In this document: positions 9,900 to 17,750 of the stretch, in pieces | Numbering within the stretch: the first letter of the stretch is position 1 | Layout: each line of letters begins with the position of its first letter | Source of the DNA: an uncultured Mollicutes bacterium | GTDB lineage: Bacteria > Bacillota_I > Bacilli_A > RFN20 > CAG-288 | Direction: 5' to 3' | DNA length: 64,000 bases | Assembly: GCA_900539865.1 (NCBI GenBank) | Contig: UQDS01000003.1 | Coordinates: forward strand, 1 to 64,000 | Notes under the pieces: model-generated | The model's input: only the letters and a program-made list of their open reading frames with translations | Told to the model about the DNA's origin: nothing | Databases searched by the model: none | Position numbers and translations under genes: made by a program

Positions 9900-9910
9900 A
9901 TCATTGGCGA

Positions 9911-10672
9911 TTAAAGGTTCTCGAGAAGTGCCTTGAAAGAATCAGATTTCAAGGAAGCTCCGCCGACCAAAGCACCATCAACATCTTCGGCGCCTAAGTA
10001 AGCGTGAACATTTTCCGGCTTAACACTTCCTCCATAGAGGATTTGAACTTTTTGAGCGGCGATTTTGCCGAAAAGATCATTGATCAATTGACGGATGTAA
10101 GCGCAGATATCCTGAGCGATTTCGACCGAGGCATTTTTGCCAGTGCCGATAGACCAAACAGGTTCATAAGCGATAACGATATAAGGCATGTCTTCTTTAG
10201 AAAGACCCATCAAACCAGTGGTAATCTGTTCGCGGATGACATCCTTAGTAATTCCTTCGTCATATTCTTTGGCAGTTTCGCCAACACAATAGACGACATG
10301 GAACTGATGAGCGACCAAAGCCTTGATCTTGCGATTGCAGATAAAGGAGGTCTCTCCTTCATAGGTTCTCTTTTCAGAGTGACCGATGATAGACCAATCG
10401 ATGCCGATTTCTTCAAGCATCGGGATGGAAACGTTAGAAGTATATGCGCCATGGTCCATATAATGAGCATCTTGTGATGCAACAATTAAACCGTGAGCGT
10501 GTTTTTTTACAGACTGTAAGGCAAGATAAGAAGGAGCGACACCAATCATAACCCCTTTGTTTCTTGCAATGCGGACAAGACCGGCGTTCTTCACATCTTC
10601 ACAGAAAGCATTCGCTTCTGCGATAGTGTGATTCATCTTCCAGTTGCCCATTAAAAACTTTTTTCTAGACAT
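9911..10672 (-). CDS. tpiA: Triosephosphate isomerase
   Basis: The 253-residue TIM barrel interconverts dihydroxyacetone phosphate and glyceraldehyde 3-phosphate. GNWKMN near residue 9 supplies the active-site Asn and Lys, IGHSEKR carries the electrophilic His, and AYEPVWSIGTG the catalytic Glu (relatives usually have AIGTG). GGSVKPEN forms the phosphate-binding loop. The ATG lies 2 nt after the pgk stop, so translation is coupled. Confidence 0.96.
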   Translation of the reverse strand: MSRKKFLMGNWKMNHTIAEANAFCEDVKNAGLVRIARNKGVMIGVAPSYLALQSVKKHAHGLIVASQDAHYMDHGAYTSNVSIPMLEEIGIDWSIIGHSEKRTYEGETSFICNRKIKALVAHQFHVVYCVGETAKEYDEGITKDVIREQITTGLMGLSKEDMPYIVIAYEPVWSIGTGKNASVEIAQDICAYIRQLINDLFGKIAAQKVQILYGGSVKPENVHAYLGAEDVDGALVGGASLKSDSFKALLENL

Positions 10673-10674
10673 GA

Positions 10675-11952
10675 TTATTTATCCTCAATAACATCAATGC
10701 CCGGGAGATGGCCATCAAATTGGATGAGTTCTAAGGATGCACCGCCGCCGGTAGAAACATGGCTGAATTTGCTCTTGTAGCCGAACTTTTTCGCTGCAGA
10801 GGCAGAATCACCGCCACCGATGACTGTGAAAGAACCATTTTCGGTAGCTTCAGCACAAGCTTCGCAAACACTCTTTGTACCATCTTGGAACTGAGGGTTT
10901 TCAAAGACACCCATCGGGCCGTTCCAGAAAACGGTCTTTGCTTTTCTGATTTCTTCCGCATAAAGCTTTTGTGTTTCAGGACCGATATCTAAGCCTTCAT
11001 AATCGACAGGGAAGTCTTCGTTTCCAACGATGTGAACGTTTTCCACAGGAGCTTCTAAGTTGTCGAAGCTGAAGCCTTTGCCGATATAGTTGTCCACCGG
11101 TAAGACAATCTTTCCCGTTTCGAAGCACTTCTTTGCGTATTCAAGCTGATCTTCTTCGCATAAAGAGCAACCAACCTCAACACCATAGATTGCTTTCTTA
11201 AAGGTATAGGACATACCGCCACCGATAAGAATCTTATCGCATTTCTTCAATAAGGAATCGATAACTTCAATCTTGGAAGAGACTTTAGCACCACCTAAGA
11301 TGGCGATATAAGGTCTTTCTTCTTCCTTCGGTTCAACGCAACGACCTAAGCCCTTGATTTCCTTTTCCATAAGGAAGCCGACAGCAGTTTCCTTACCAGC
11401 ATTCTTCAAAGCTTCCGGAACACCGAAAGTAGAAGCGTGCGCTCTGTGAGCAGAGCCGAAAGCATCCATGACAAAGGCGTCGACATAAGAAGCCCATTCG
11501 CCAGCTAAAGCGGCATCGTTCTTCTCTTCACCCGCTTCATAACGAGTGTTCTGAACTAAGAGAACATCGCCGTCGTTTAAAGCTTCGATGGCATTCTTAA
11601 GTTCTTCGCCGCGGGTAGCCGGGCAGAAGGAAACGTTAACATCATGACCGACCGCTTTAGAAAGATGGGCCTTAAGCGGTTCGACACAGATAGAAAGATC
11701 GTTCTTCTTCATCTGCTTTTCGATGTCTTCCATGGTGGCTTCGCCTTTCTTGAGCTTCTTCCAGGCAACCTTGCCTAAATGAGACATCAAGACGACCTTG
11801 GCACCCTTATTGACCAATTCAGCAATGGTCGGGACGGCACCGACGATACGGTTGTCATCGCTGATTTCAGCGCCTTTGTGAGGAACGTTGAAGTCAACGC
11901 GAACTAAGACTTTCTTTCCGTTAACAGAAAGATCAGTAACTAATTTCTTCAT
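10675..11952 (-). CDS. pgk: Phosphoglycerate kinase, somewhat enlarged
   Basis: The 425-residue enzyme transfers phosphate from 1,3-bisphosphoglycerate to ADP. RVDFNVP near residue 18 binds 3-phosphoglycerate, NDAFG is seen as MDAFGSAHRAH, and GGGDSASA is the nucleotide loop. It is about 30 residues longer than most bacterial PGKs, the extra length lying in a Lys/Glu-rich N-domain insertion around residues 65-90. The usual SHLGRP motif is SHLGKV, a form also common in Mollicutes. AAAGGAG precedes the ATG; tpiA follows directly. Confidence 0.95.
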   Translation of the reverse strand: MKKLVTDLSVNGKKVLVRVDFNVPHKGAEISDDNRIVGAVPTIAELVNKGAKVVLMSHLGKVAWKKLKKGEATMEDIEKQMKKNDLSICVEPLKAHLSKAVGHDVNVSFCPATRGEELKNAIEALNDGDVLLVQNTRYEAGEEKNDAALAGEWASYVDAFVMDAFGSAHRAHASTFGVPEALKNAGKETAVGFLMEKEIKGLGRCVEPKEEERPYIAILGGAKVSSKIEVIDSLLKKCDKILIGGGMSYTFKKAIYGVEVGCSLCEEDQLEYAKKCFETGKIVLPVDNYIGKGFSFDNLEAPVENVHIVGNEDFPVDYEGLDIGPETQKLYAEEIRKAKTVFWNGPMGVFENPQFQDGTKSVCEACAEATENGSFTVIGGGDSASAAKKFGYKSKFSHVSTGGGASLELIQFDGHLPGIDVIEDK

Positions 11953-11980
11953 ACTTTTCTCCTTTTGAATTCTTTGTATA

Positions 11981-12010
11981 AAAGAAAGCGCCCATATAAT
12001 TATGGGCGCC
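11981..12010 (-). terminator. Terminator or attenuator between gapA and pgk
   Basis: On the reverse strand GCGCCCATA and TATGGGCGC form a 9-bp stem followed by TTTCTTTT. It probably limits read-through from gapA into pgk, as I see no clear separate pgk promoter. Confidence 0.75.
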
Positions 12011-12042
12011 TTCTATAATTTCGCGTTACGAAATGAGCTGCC

Positions 12043-12060
12043 CTAATCTGATCAGATTAG
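12043..12060. repeat. 18-bp perfect palindrome at the gapA stop codon
   Basis: The sequence from 12043 to 12060 reads CTAATCTGATCAGATTAG and is its own reverse complement. It begins inside the gapA stop codon on the reverse strand. It could form a short post-stop hairpin or a protein-binding site. Confidence 0.7.
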
Positions 12061-13127
12061 TTAAGTTCAGCGAAGTACTTGATGGTGCGGACCATCTGAG
12101 AAGTGTAAGAGTTCTCGTTGTCATACCAAGAGACAACCTGGACCTGATAGGTGTCATCATCGATCTTGGTGACCATGGTCTGAGTGGCATCAAATAAGGA
12201 ACCATATCTCATACCGATGACATCGGAAGAGACGATGGGTTCTTCGTTGTAACCAAAGGATTCAGAAGCGCTAGCCTTCATGACAGCGTTGATGGAATCA
12301 ACGGTGACATCCTTACCCTTGACAACAGCGACAAGGATAGTGGTGGAACCGGTGAAAACAGGAACTCTTTGAGCAGAACCGATGAGCTTGCCATTGAGTT
12401 CAGGGATAACAAGACCGATAGCCTTAGCAGCACCGGTGGAGTTAGGAACGATGTTGGCAGCACCAGCTCTGGCACGGCGTAAATCGCCCTTTCTGTGCGG
12501 ACCATCAAGAATCATCTGGTCGCCGGTATAAGCGTGAACAGTGGTCATGATACCAGAGACAACAGGATAGGCATCATTTAAAGCCTTGGTCATCGGGGCT
12601 AAGCAGTTGGTGGTGCAAGAAGCAGCAGAAATGATCTTGTCTTCAGCAGTGAGGGTCTTTTCGTTGACGGAGTAGACAATGGTCTTTAAATCTTTGCCAG
12701 CAGGGGCAGAGATGACGACCTTCTTAGCTCCGGCATCGATATGAGCCTGAGATTTTTCTTTAGAGCAATAGAAACCGGTGCATTCGAGAACAACATCAAC
12801 ACCGATCTTTCCCCAAGGGAGATTCTGAGCCTTAGGTTCAGCATAGATGGTGATTTCCTTGCCATCGACAGTGATGGAACCAGGAACGACAACAGTCTTT
12901 CCGTCTTCACCAAAGACAGGTTCTTTGGAAGTGACGGTGTGGAGTTCCTGACCGATGACACCACAATAACCACGCTGGGCGGTATCATACTTTAATAAAT
13001 TGGCTAACATCTTCGGGCTGGTGAGATCGTTGATAGCAACGATTTCATAACCTTCGGCATCAAACATCTGGCGGAAAGCCAAACGGCCGATACGTCCGAA
13101 ACCATTAATTGCGACTTTAACTGACAT
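12057..13127 (-). CDS. gapA: Glyceraldehyde-3-phosphate dehydrogenase
   Basis: I choose ATG 13127 (MSVKVAINGFGRIGR) because TAGGAGG stands 9-10 nt before it; the TTG six bases upstream lies too close to that site. The 356-residue enzyme oxidises glyceraldehyde 3-phosphate to 1,3-bisphosphoglycerate with NAD. The Rossmann motif INGFGRIGR, the NAD-selective Asp in AINDLT, the catalytic Cys in ASCTTNC and the C-terminal WYDNENSYTSQM are all present. It is followed by pgk and tpiA in the usual Firmicute order. Confidence 0.96.
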   Translation of the reverse strand: MSVKVAINGFGRIGRLAFRQMFDAEGYEIVAINDLTSPKMLANLLKYDTAQRGYCGVIGQELHTVTSKEPVFGEDGKTVVVPGSITVDGKEITIYAEPKAQNLPWGKIGVDVVLECTGFYCSKEKSQAHIDAGAKKVVISAPAGKDLKTIVYSVNEKTLTAEDKIISAASCTTNCLAPMTKALNDAYPVVSGIMTTVHAYTGDQMILDGPHRKGDLRRARAGAANIVPNSTGAAKAIGLVIPELNGKLIGSAQRVPVFTGSTTILVAVVKGKDVTVDSINAVMKASASESFGYNEEPIVSSDVIGMRYGSLFDATQTMVTKIDDDTYQVQVVSWYDNENSYTSQMVRTIKYFAELN

Positions 13128-13154
13128 TTTCAATATCCTCCTAGATACAACGAT

Positions 13155-13160
13155 ATTATA
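13155..13160 (-). promoter_or_regulatory. -10 box of the gapA promoter
   Basis: TATAAT on the reverse strand lies 27 nt before the gapA ATG. No good -35 hexamer is visible at normal spacing, so an activator or other element may be needed. Confidence 0.45.
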
Positions 13161-13225
13161 TCCCCTTTTTATTCAAAATATACACATTTTTTGAATTTTT
13201 TTCTAATAATAGGGCTTACAAAATA

Positions 13226-13252
13226 CAAAACGCACTTTGTGAGCGCGTTTTG
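13226..13252. repeat. Inverted repeat upstream of gapA
   Basis: CAAAACGC (13226-13233) and GCGTTTTG (13245-13252) form an 8-bp inverted repeat around an 11-nt loop, upstream of the gapA -10. Function unknown; no T-run follows. The rest of the gap to the whiA terminator is plain A/T-rich sequence. Confidence 0.5.
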
Positions 13253-13364
13253 AGGTATGTCAAAGGATAAAACGGGCGCTTATTGTGCATAATCGTTTTT
13301 GTGTTTTCAAATAAAAAGCGGCTATTTTTAAAAGAAATTGCAATTTTTTTAAAAAAATAGAAAT

Positions 13365-13395
13365 AAAAAACGCGCAAAGTTTTGCACGTTTTTTC
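13365..13395 (-). terminator. Terminator of the hprK-whiA operon
   Basis: On the reverse strand AAAAAACGTGCAAA and TTTGCGCGTTTTTT form a 14-bp stem with one G-T pair, ending in a T-run directly downstream of whiA. Confidence 0.85.
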
Positions 13396-13406
13396 TTATG
13401 ATTTGC

Positions 13407-14375
13407 TCATTTCTCGTTTTCACGCAGTTTACTTGCCTTTTCACGAATAGAAGAAAGGATGTGAACAACCCCGCTTTTGGTAATAGATATTTCTCCTAAT
13501 GACGTGATGTATTCCGCAAGTTCGCGATAATTGAATTCTTTCTTTTCCATGCGGGCAAAGATGACTGACTGTGTCTTTTGATCAAAGACACCAATCGGTT
13601 CATGCGCTAAGACCAATTTGATATCTTCAATATCTTTTTCGGCTGTCTTTACTGTCTTATAGAAGTTTGCGGCATCGCAATTCGCTTGTCTGTTAGCGAT
13701 GTTGATGTCGTCTTTCATGATACGAGCGTTCTCATATTCAAACATCGCTTCTGTCGCGTTGATATAAGAGAGAAAAACAGAAATTTGATCTGATTTTTTC
13801 AAGTAGATCACGTGTTTTTCACGGCGCTTAATATACTTAAACGCCATCGTTTTTTCTTCTTTAAAGCCGAGCAATTTACGTTTTAAAGCAAGGGCGTCAC
13901 CCTTATCCGTAAATGCCATTTCTAAGAAATAAGATGTTTTAGAACTCGAGGGATTGTTCACTGACCCGTTTGCTAAAAAGCAACCGATGCAGAAAAATCT
14001 CAAATTCTTCTTGTGAAGACACACGCTTGGAACCATGCGTTCAAATCCATCTTTGAAAATTTCAAGATCTTCCATGACATCGTAAAGTTTTTTGTCTTCG
14101 ACATAGACTAAATAAACTAGTCCTCTACCAAAACGAGCGACTTTTTCATAGCGGATAATTGGATTTAAATCATAAACTTCTTTCAAACAAGAATAAAGCA
14201 ATTTCGCCACACTTGCAATTTCTGTATGAAGCATTAAAGCCGGCGTTTTTCCAAGAGAAAAGCTTCCGCCGTTACGAACAAAACCAGAAAGAATATACTT
14301 TTTCTCTTCTGTTTCATAGGTGTTGGTGGCAATTTCGTTTTTCACTTTTTTCGCAAACGCAATTTCTCTCGGCAT
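13407..14375 (-). CDS. whiA: DNA-binding regulator WhiA
   Basis: The 322-residue protein has the WhiA layout: an N-terminal domain related to LAGLIDADG homing endonucleases (SGFVRNGGSFSLGK near 31, CFLANGSVNNPSS near 131) and a C-terminal helix-turn-helix segment around LAEYITSLGEISITKSGV. WhiA is a conserved Gram-positive regulator linked to cell division and, in streptomycetes, sporulation. It lies about 45 nt after trxB with AGGAG before its ATG. In other Firmicutes it usually sits beside rapZ and yvcK, which are absent here. Confidence 0.9.
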   Translation of the reverse strand: MPREIAFAKKVKNEIATNTYETEEKKYILSGFVRNGGSFSLGKTPALMLHTEIASVAKLLYSCLKEVYDLNPIIRYEKVARFGRGLVYLVYVEDKKLYDVMEDLEIFKDGFERMVPSVCLHKKNLRFFCIGCFLANGSVNNPSSSKTSYFLEMAFTDKGDALALKRKLLGFKEEKTMAFKYIKRREKHVIYLKKSDQISVFLSYINATEAMFEYENARIMKDDINIANRQANCDAANFYKTVKTAEKDIEDIKLVLAHEPIGVFDQKTQSVIFARMEKKEFNYRELAEYITSLGEISITKSGVVHILSSIREKASKLRENEK

Positions 14376-14420
14376 ACCGTCTCCTATACATTAATAATAA
14401 TATAAGTCAAAATAGAAAAT

Positions 14421-15338
14421 TTATAATTTTTGATAATCCTCGTGAATAAAGCTCGCTGCCAAAGCGCCATCGCTTGTCGCTGTGGCGACCTGGCGAAGCA
14501 ATGTATCTCTACAATCGCCGACAGCATAAAGATTCTTTACTTTCGTTTCCAAATGATCATCTGTCACCAAAATACCTTTTTCATCCATCGCCTGCGGTAT
14601 CTTGACAAAAGAAGTGTTCGCCATTTCTCCGACATAAAGGAAAAGACCAGAAATATCTAACGCTTTCTGCTCTCCTGTCTCTCTGTTTTCAACGACCATT
14701 TGTTCTAATGTATCGGTTCCTTTTACTAAGACAGGGACATAGGGAGAAAGAATGGTTGCATTTTCTTTCTTCTTCAATTGTTCGACAATACTTTCTTGTG
14801 CGCGATATTCATTTCTTCTAGCTACCAAAGTGACATGGGAACAGATGTCAGATAAATATAAGGCTTCTTCAAAAGCAGAATTTCCCGCTCCGATGACAGC
14901 GACGTTTTTATTTTTGAAAAAGTTTCCGTCGCAGATAGCACAACGGGAGATACCTCTCTTTTTAAAAGTATCTTCACCTGCAATTGGAAAAGGGCGTTCT
15001 CCTAGACCATTGGCAAGGATGACATAGCGATAATCCTTGCTGCCATAGGAGGTAGAAACCTTAAACGAGCCATCCTCGTTTAAAGAGACTTCCGTCACCT
15101 CTTCATAATTGACCTTAATATTAAATTTTGCTAACTGATCTTCTAAAGTCATGCCCAGATCCGGACCTTTGACAGAAAGAATGCCGGCATAATTTTCAAT
15201 GCGTTCAGTCTTATTCACCTTGCCGCCGACCAATTCTTTTTCATAGCAAACCGGTTCCATTCCATAACGTTTTAAATAGATAGCAGCAGAGACTCCGGCA
15301 GGACCTAAGCCAACAATACAAACTTCATTATTGTTCAT
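14421..15338 (-). CDS. trxB: Thioredoxin reductase
   Basis: I choose ATG 15338 (MNNNEVC), about 9 nt after AAGGAG, over an in-frame TTG two codons upstream. The 305-residue flavoenzyme passes electrons from NADPH to thioredoxin. The FAD site GLGPAGVSAA is near residue 10, the redox pair CAIC is Cys133-Cys136, GAGNSAFEEA binds NADPH and VGDCRD is the C-terminal FAD motif. It follows lgt by 13 nt and belongs to the hprK-lgt-trxB-whiA operon. Confidence 0.93.
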   Translation of the reverse strand: MNNNEVCIVGLGPAGVSAAIYLKRYGMEPVCYEKELVGGKVNKTERIENYAGILSVKGPDLGMTLEDQLAKFNIKVNYEEVTEVSLNEDGSFKVSTSYGSKDYRYVILANGLGERPFPIAGEDTFKKRGISRCAICDGNFFKNKNVAVIGAGNSAFEEALYLSDICSHVTLVARRNEYRAQESIVEQLKKKENATILSPYVPVLVKGTDTLEQMVVENRETGEQKALDISGLFLYVGEMANTSFVKIPQAMDEKGILVTDDHLETKVKNLYAVGDCRDTLLRQVATATSDGALAASFIHEDYQKL

Positions 15339-15351
15339 AAACAAAAGCTCC

Positions 15352-16458
15352 TTATGATTTTTCTTGATGAGATTCTTCTTGCAATTTTTCTCCTTTGTCC
15401 TTAAGTTTTGCCATAAAGTCGTCTTGTTCTTCTACATGCTTTTCTTCTTGATCCAAAGAAGGAACCTCAGTTTCTTTTTCTTCCACATGCAAAGTAGGCA
15501 CTTCTAAAACATCGATAAACTGTCTCTTAAACGCTGGAACTTTATCAAATTTTCCTTTGCTGGCAAAATGATAAAGCACATGATTTAAAGCGATGAGCAT
15601 TACGCCGATAACGACAAAAGCAATCGCCATATTAAGCGAGCGGTATGCGCCATCCTGACCACCGTCGACGCCCATAATAAAGCGCGGATTTCTCAAAGGT
15701 TCTAAGGCAGCGCGAATAATACCATATGCAATGAAATATGCAAAAGTGGAATCACCATAGCGATAGCGTTTACCAAATACAGCAGGTAAACCATGTGCAA
15801 TTAAGAAATAAAACGCGATATTGATCACGCCTTCTACCAAAAACAACGGCGAGGCAATAGCACCACTTGGTACGACAATACCTGTACTTGCAGCAGTGAC
15901 TTTAATATCATTCCAAAAATATACGCCCATCGGTAAATCGCCGTTTTGCATATTGTTCGTAATAAAGCTAGGTAAGAAATTCCAAGCGTCTTGAGAAACA
16001 AAGTGTCCAAAGACCTCTTGGTTGAAAAAATTACCCCAACGTCCAATCGCTTGTGCAATTAAAATGGTCGGAACCGCGTAATCCGCAAAGCGAAGCAAAG
16101 ATCCACCTTTACGGCGGAAGACACAATACAACACGCCGACAAGAATGCCGCCAATTGCGCCTCCTTGAATCGCTAAGCCACCGCTTCGGATATCAAAAAT
16201 ATCCCAAAATGGGCGCCCTGCAAATTCATGCTGATAGGTGGCGATGACATACCAAATGCGCGCGCCGACAATTCCCGCTAAGAAAGCGATTGGAAACACA
16301 GTGTCAAAAAAGTGCATGTCGAAACCATCTTTGTGTGCGCGGTAATTAGAAATCAATAAAGCGACCAATGCGCCGCACAAAATGATGATGGCATAAAAGC
16401 GGATAAATGGGTTACCAAAAGGAAAACCCACAGGATAACCTAAAGCAGCAATATTCAT
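15352..16458 (-). CDS. lgt: Prolipoprotein diacylglyceryl transferase, acidic C-terminal tail
   Basis: The 368-residue membrane enzyme attaches diacylglycerol to the lipobox cysteine of prolipoproteins; several substrates are encoded in this window. About seven hydrophobic segments surround GGLAIQGGAIGG near residue 92 and the signature IGRWGNFFNQE near 142. Most Lgt proteins are 260-290 residues. The surplus is a hydrophilic tail from about residue 315, rich in Glu and Lys and with two similar EVP-containing blocks. It sits 4 nt after the hprK stop. Confidence 0.93.
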   Translation of the reverse strand: MNIAALGYPVGFPFGNPFIRFYAIIILCGALVALLISNYRAHKDGFDMHFFDTVFPIAFLAGIVGARIWYVIATYQHEFAGRPFWDIFDIRSGGLAIQGGAIGGILVGVLYCVFRRKGGSLLRFADYAVPTILIAQAIGRWGNFFNQEVFGHFVSQDAWNFLPSFITNNMQNGDLPMGVYFWNDIKVTAASTGIVVPSGAIASPLFLVEGVINIAFYFLIAHGLPAVFGKRYRYGDSTFAYFIAYGIIRAALEPLRNPRFIMGVDGGQDGAYRSLNMAIAFVVIGVMLIALNHVLYHFASKGKFDKVPAFKRQFIDVLEVPTLHVEEKETEVPSLDQEEKHVEEQDDFMAKLKDKGEKLQEESHQEKS

Positions 16459-16462
16459 AATT

Positions 16463-17506
16463 TTATTCCTTACTAGGATCCAAGACTAACTCTGGTCCCT
16501 TCTTATCGTCTTTGTTTAAATTAATATCCTCTTCCCGAATGGTGGAACGATTCAATCCCGCGACATAAGTCTCCATGCGCTTCTTTTCTTCCAAGTGTTT
16601 TTCTTGAATTTCTAACAGACGCTTTTGGAATTCATATCCCGTATCATAACCATCGTCTTTCAATTTGTAATTGGTGACAGCAGTCTCGATGATCTCTGCC
16701 ATACTTCTCGCAGCAGAAACCGGCAACTTAAGAACAGGAACAGATTCATTGAGAATTTCCATGTGCTCGGTTTTCATTCCGATGCGCTCCAATGGCTGTT
16801 CCGAACTAAATTGTACCAAAGAAATAACCAAATCAATCTCTGAACGCTTAGAAAGTGAGTTGACACCAAACATACGAGAGACATTGATGATACCAATACC
16901 GCGAACTTCCATCATTCCATAAATCGTTTCCGGACAAGTTCCGATTAAGGTTCCTCTCACATCAGCGATATCAACGCGATCATCGGCAATCAGACAATGA
17001 CCCTTACGAATTAAATCCAAAGAGATTTCTGATTTACCAATACCAGAATCTCCGATGATTAAAACACCGACACCATAAATTTCCAAAAGACATGCGTGCA
17101 TCGCGGTGCGAGGCGCTAAAGCTTCTGATAAATAAATGTACATACTCGAACACAAGTCAGAGGTATCTTGATTTGCAGAAAAAAGCGGAACGTTTGTTTC
17201 CATTGCAGCTTTTAACACTGGATCGGGGATCGGATTGTTGTGACAAACAATGACTGCAGGTGTCTCTTTTGAAAATATCTTGAGGCAATTATGATAAATG
17301 AAATTCGGATCAGAATCTTTGATCAAGGCGATTTCTTTATTTCCTAAAAGCATGATGCGATCTTTTTGATAAAACTGGAACAAGCCCATCAGCTCAAGGC
17401 CGGGGCGATCTAATTCCGCAACCAAAACAGGACGATTGAGCGTCTTTAAATCACCGCTGATCACACGGAAACCAAAGTGGTTTGCCAATTCCAAACTAGT
17501 TAACAT
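16463..17506 (-). CDS. hprK: HPr kinase/phosphorylase
   Basis: The 347-residue enzyme phosphorylates and dephosphorylates Ser46 of HPr, the central switch of catabolite repression in Firmicutes. The catalytic His138 lies in TAMHACL, the P-loop GDSGIGKS is residues 152-159, and the EVRGIGIINV signature follows near 205. It is about 35 residues longer than usual because of a charged C-terminal tail. It is the first gene of the hprK-lgt-trxB-whiA operon, the order also seen in other Firmicutes. It suggests that the glucan and fructose genes nearby are under CcpA-type control. Confidence 0.95.
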   Translation of the reverse strand: MLTSLELANHFGFRVISGDLKTLNRPVLVAELDRPGLELMGLFQFYQKDRIMLLGNKEIALIKDSDPNFIYHNCLKIFSKETPAVIVCHNNPIPDPVLKAAMETNVPLFSANQDTSDLCSSMYIYLSEALAPRTAMHACLLEIYGVGVLIIGDSGIGKSEISLDLIRKGHCLIADDRVDIADVRGTLIGTCPETIYGMMEVRGIGIINVSRMFGVNSLSKRSEIDLVISLVQFSSEQPLERIGMKTEHMEILNESVPVLKLPVSAARSMAEIIETAVTNYKLKDDGYDTGYEFQKRLLEIQEKHLEEKKRMETYVAGLNRSTIREEDINLNKDDKKGPELVLDPSKE

Positions 17507-17534
17507 ACAAAATACCTCGCCTAAGATATAACCT

Positions 17535-17543
17535 ATTATAACA
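17535..17543 (-). promoter_or_regulatory. Extended -10 promoter of hprK
   Basis: TGTTATAAT on the reverse strand is an extended -10 element. It lies about 28 nt before the hprK ATG, which has a GCGAGG ribosome site. The -35 region is poor. Confidence 0.6.
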
Positions 17544-17750
17544 AATAAATAGACTTATTAATGTAGGTGATTTTTTCTTTTAGAAAATGTTTTTGCCTTA
17601 TCCGTATTTCTTAGTGCATAGATTTCCGTAACAACGAGTTTCTCATATAAAATCCCACTTCGATTTTCATCGAAAAAAGATTGAGTTAAACCCTATTAAA
17701 CTTTCATATTTTCAAAGGAATAAGTGACACAAAATGTGGAATTTTTTTGT

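Noticed and set aside
17663..17678. TTCGAT/ATCGAA hairpin downstream of uvrA as its terminator
   Set aside because: On the uvrA strand the T residues precede rather than follow the stem; no clear uvrA terminator was found.
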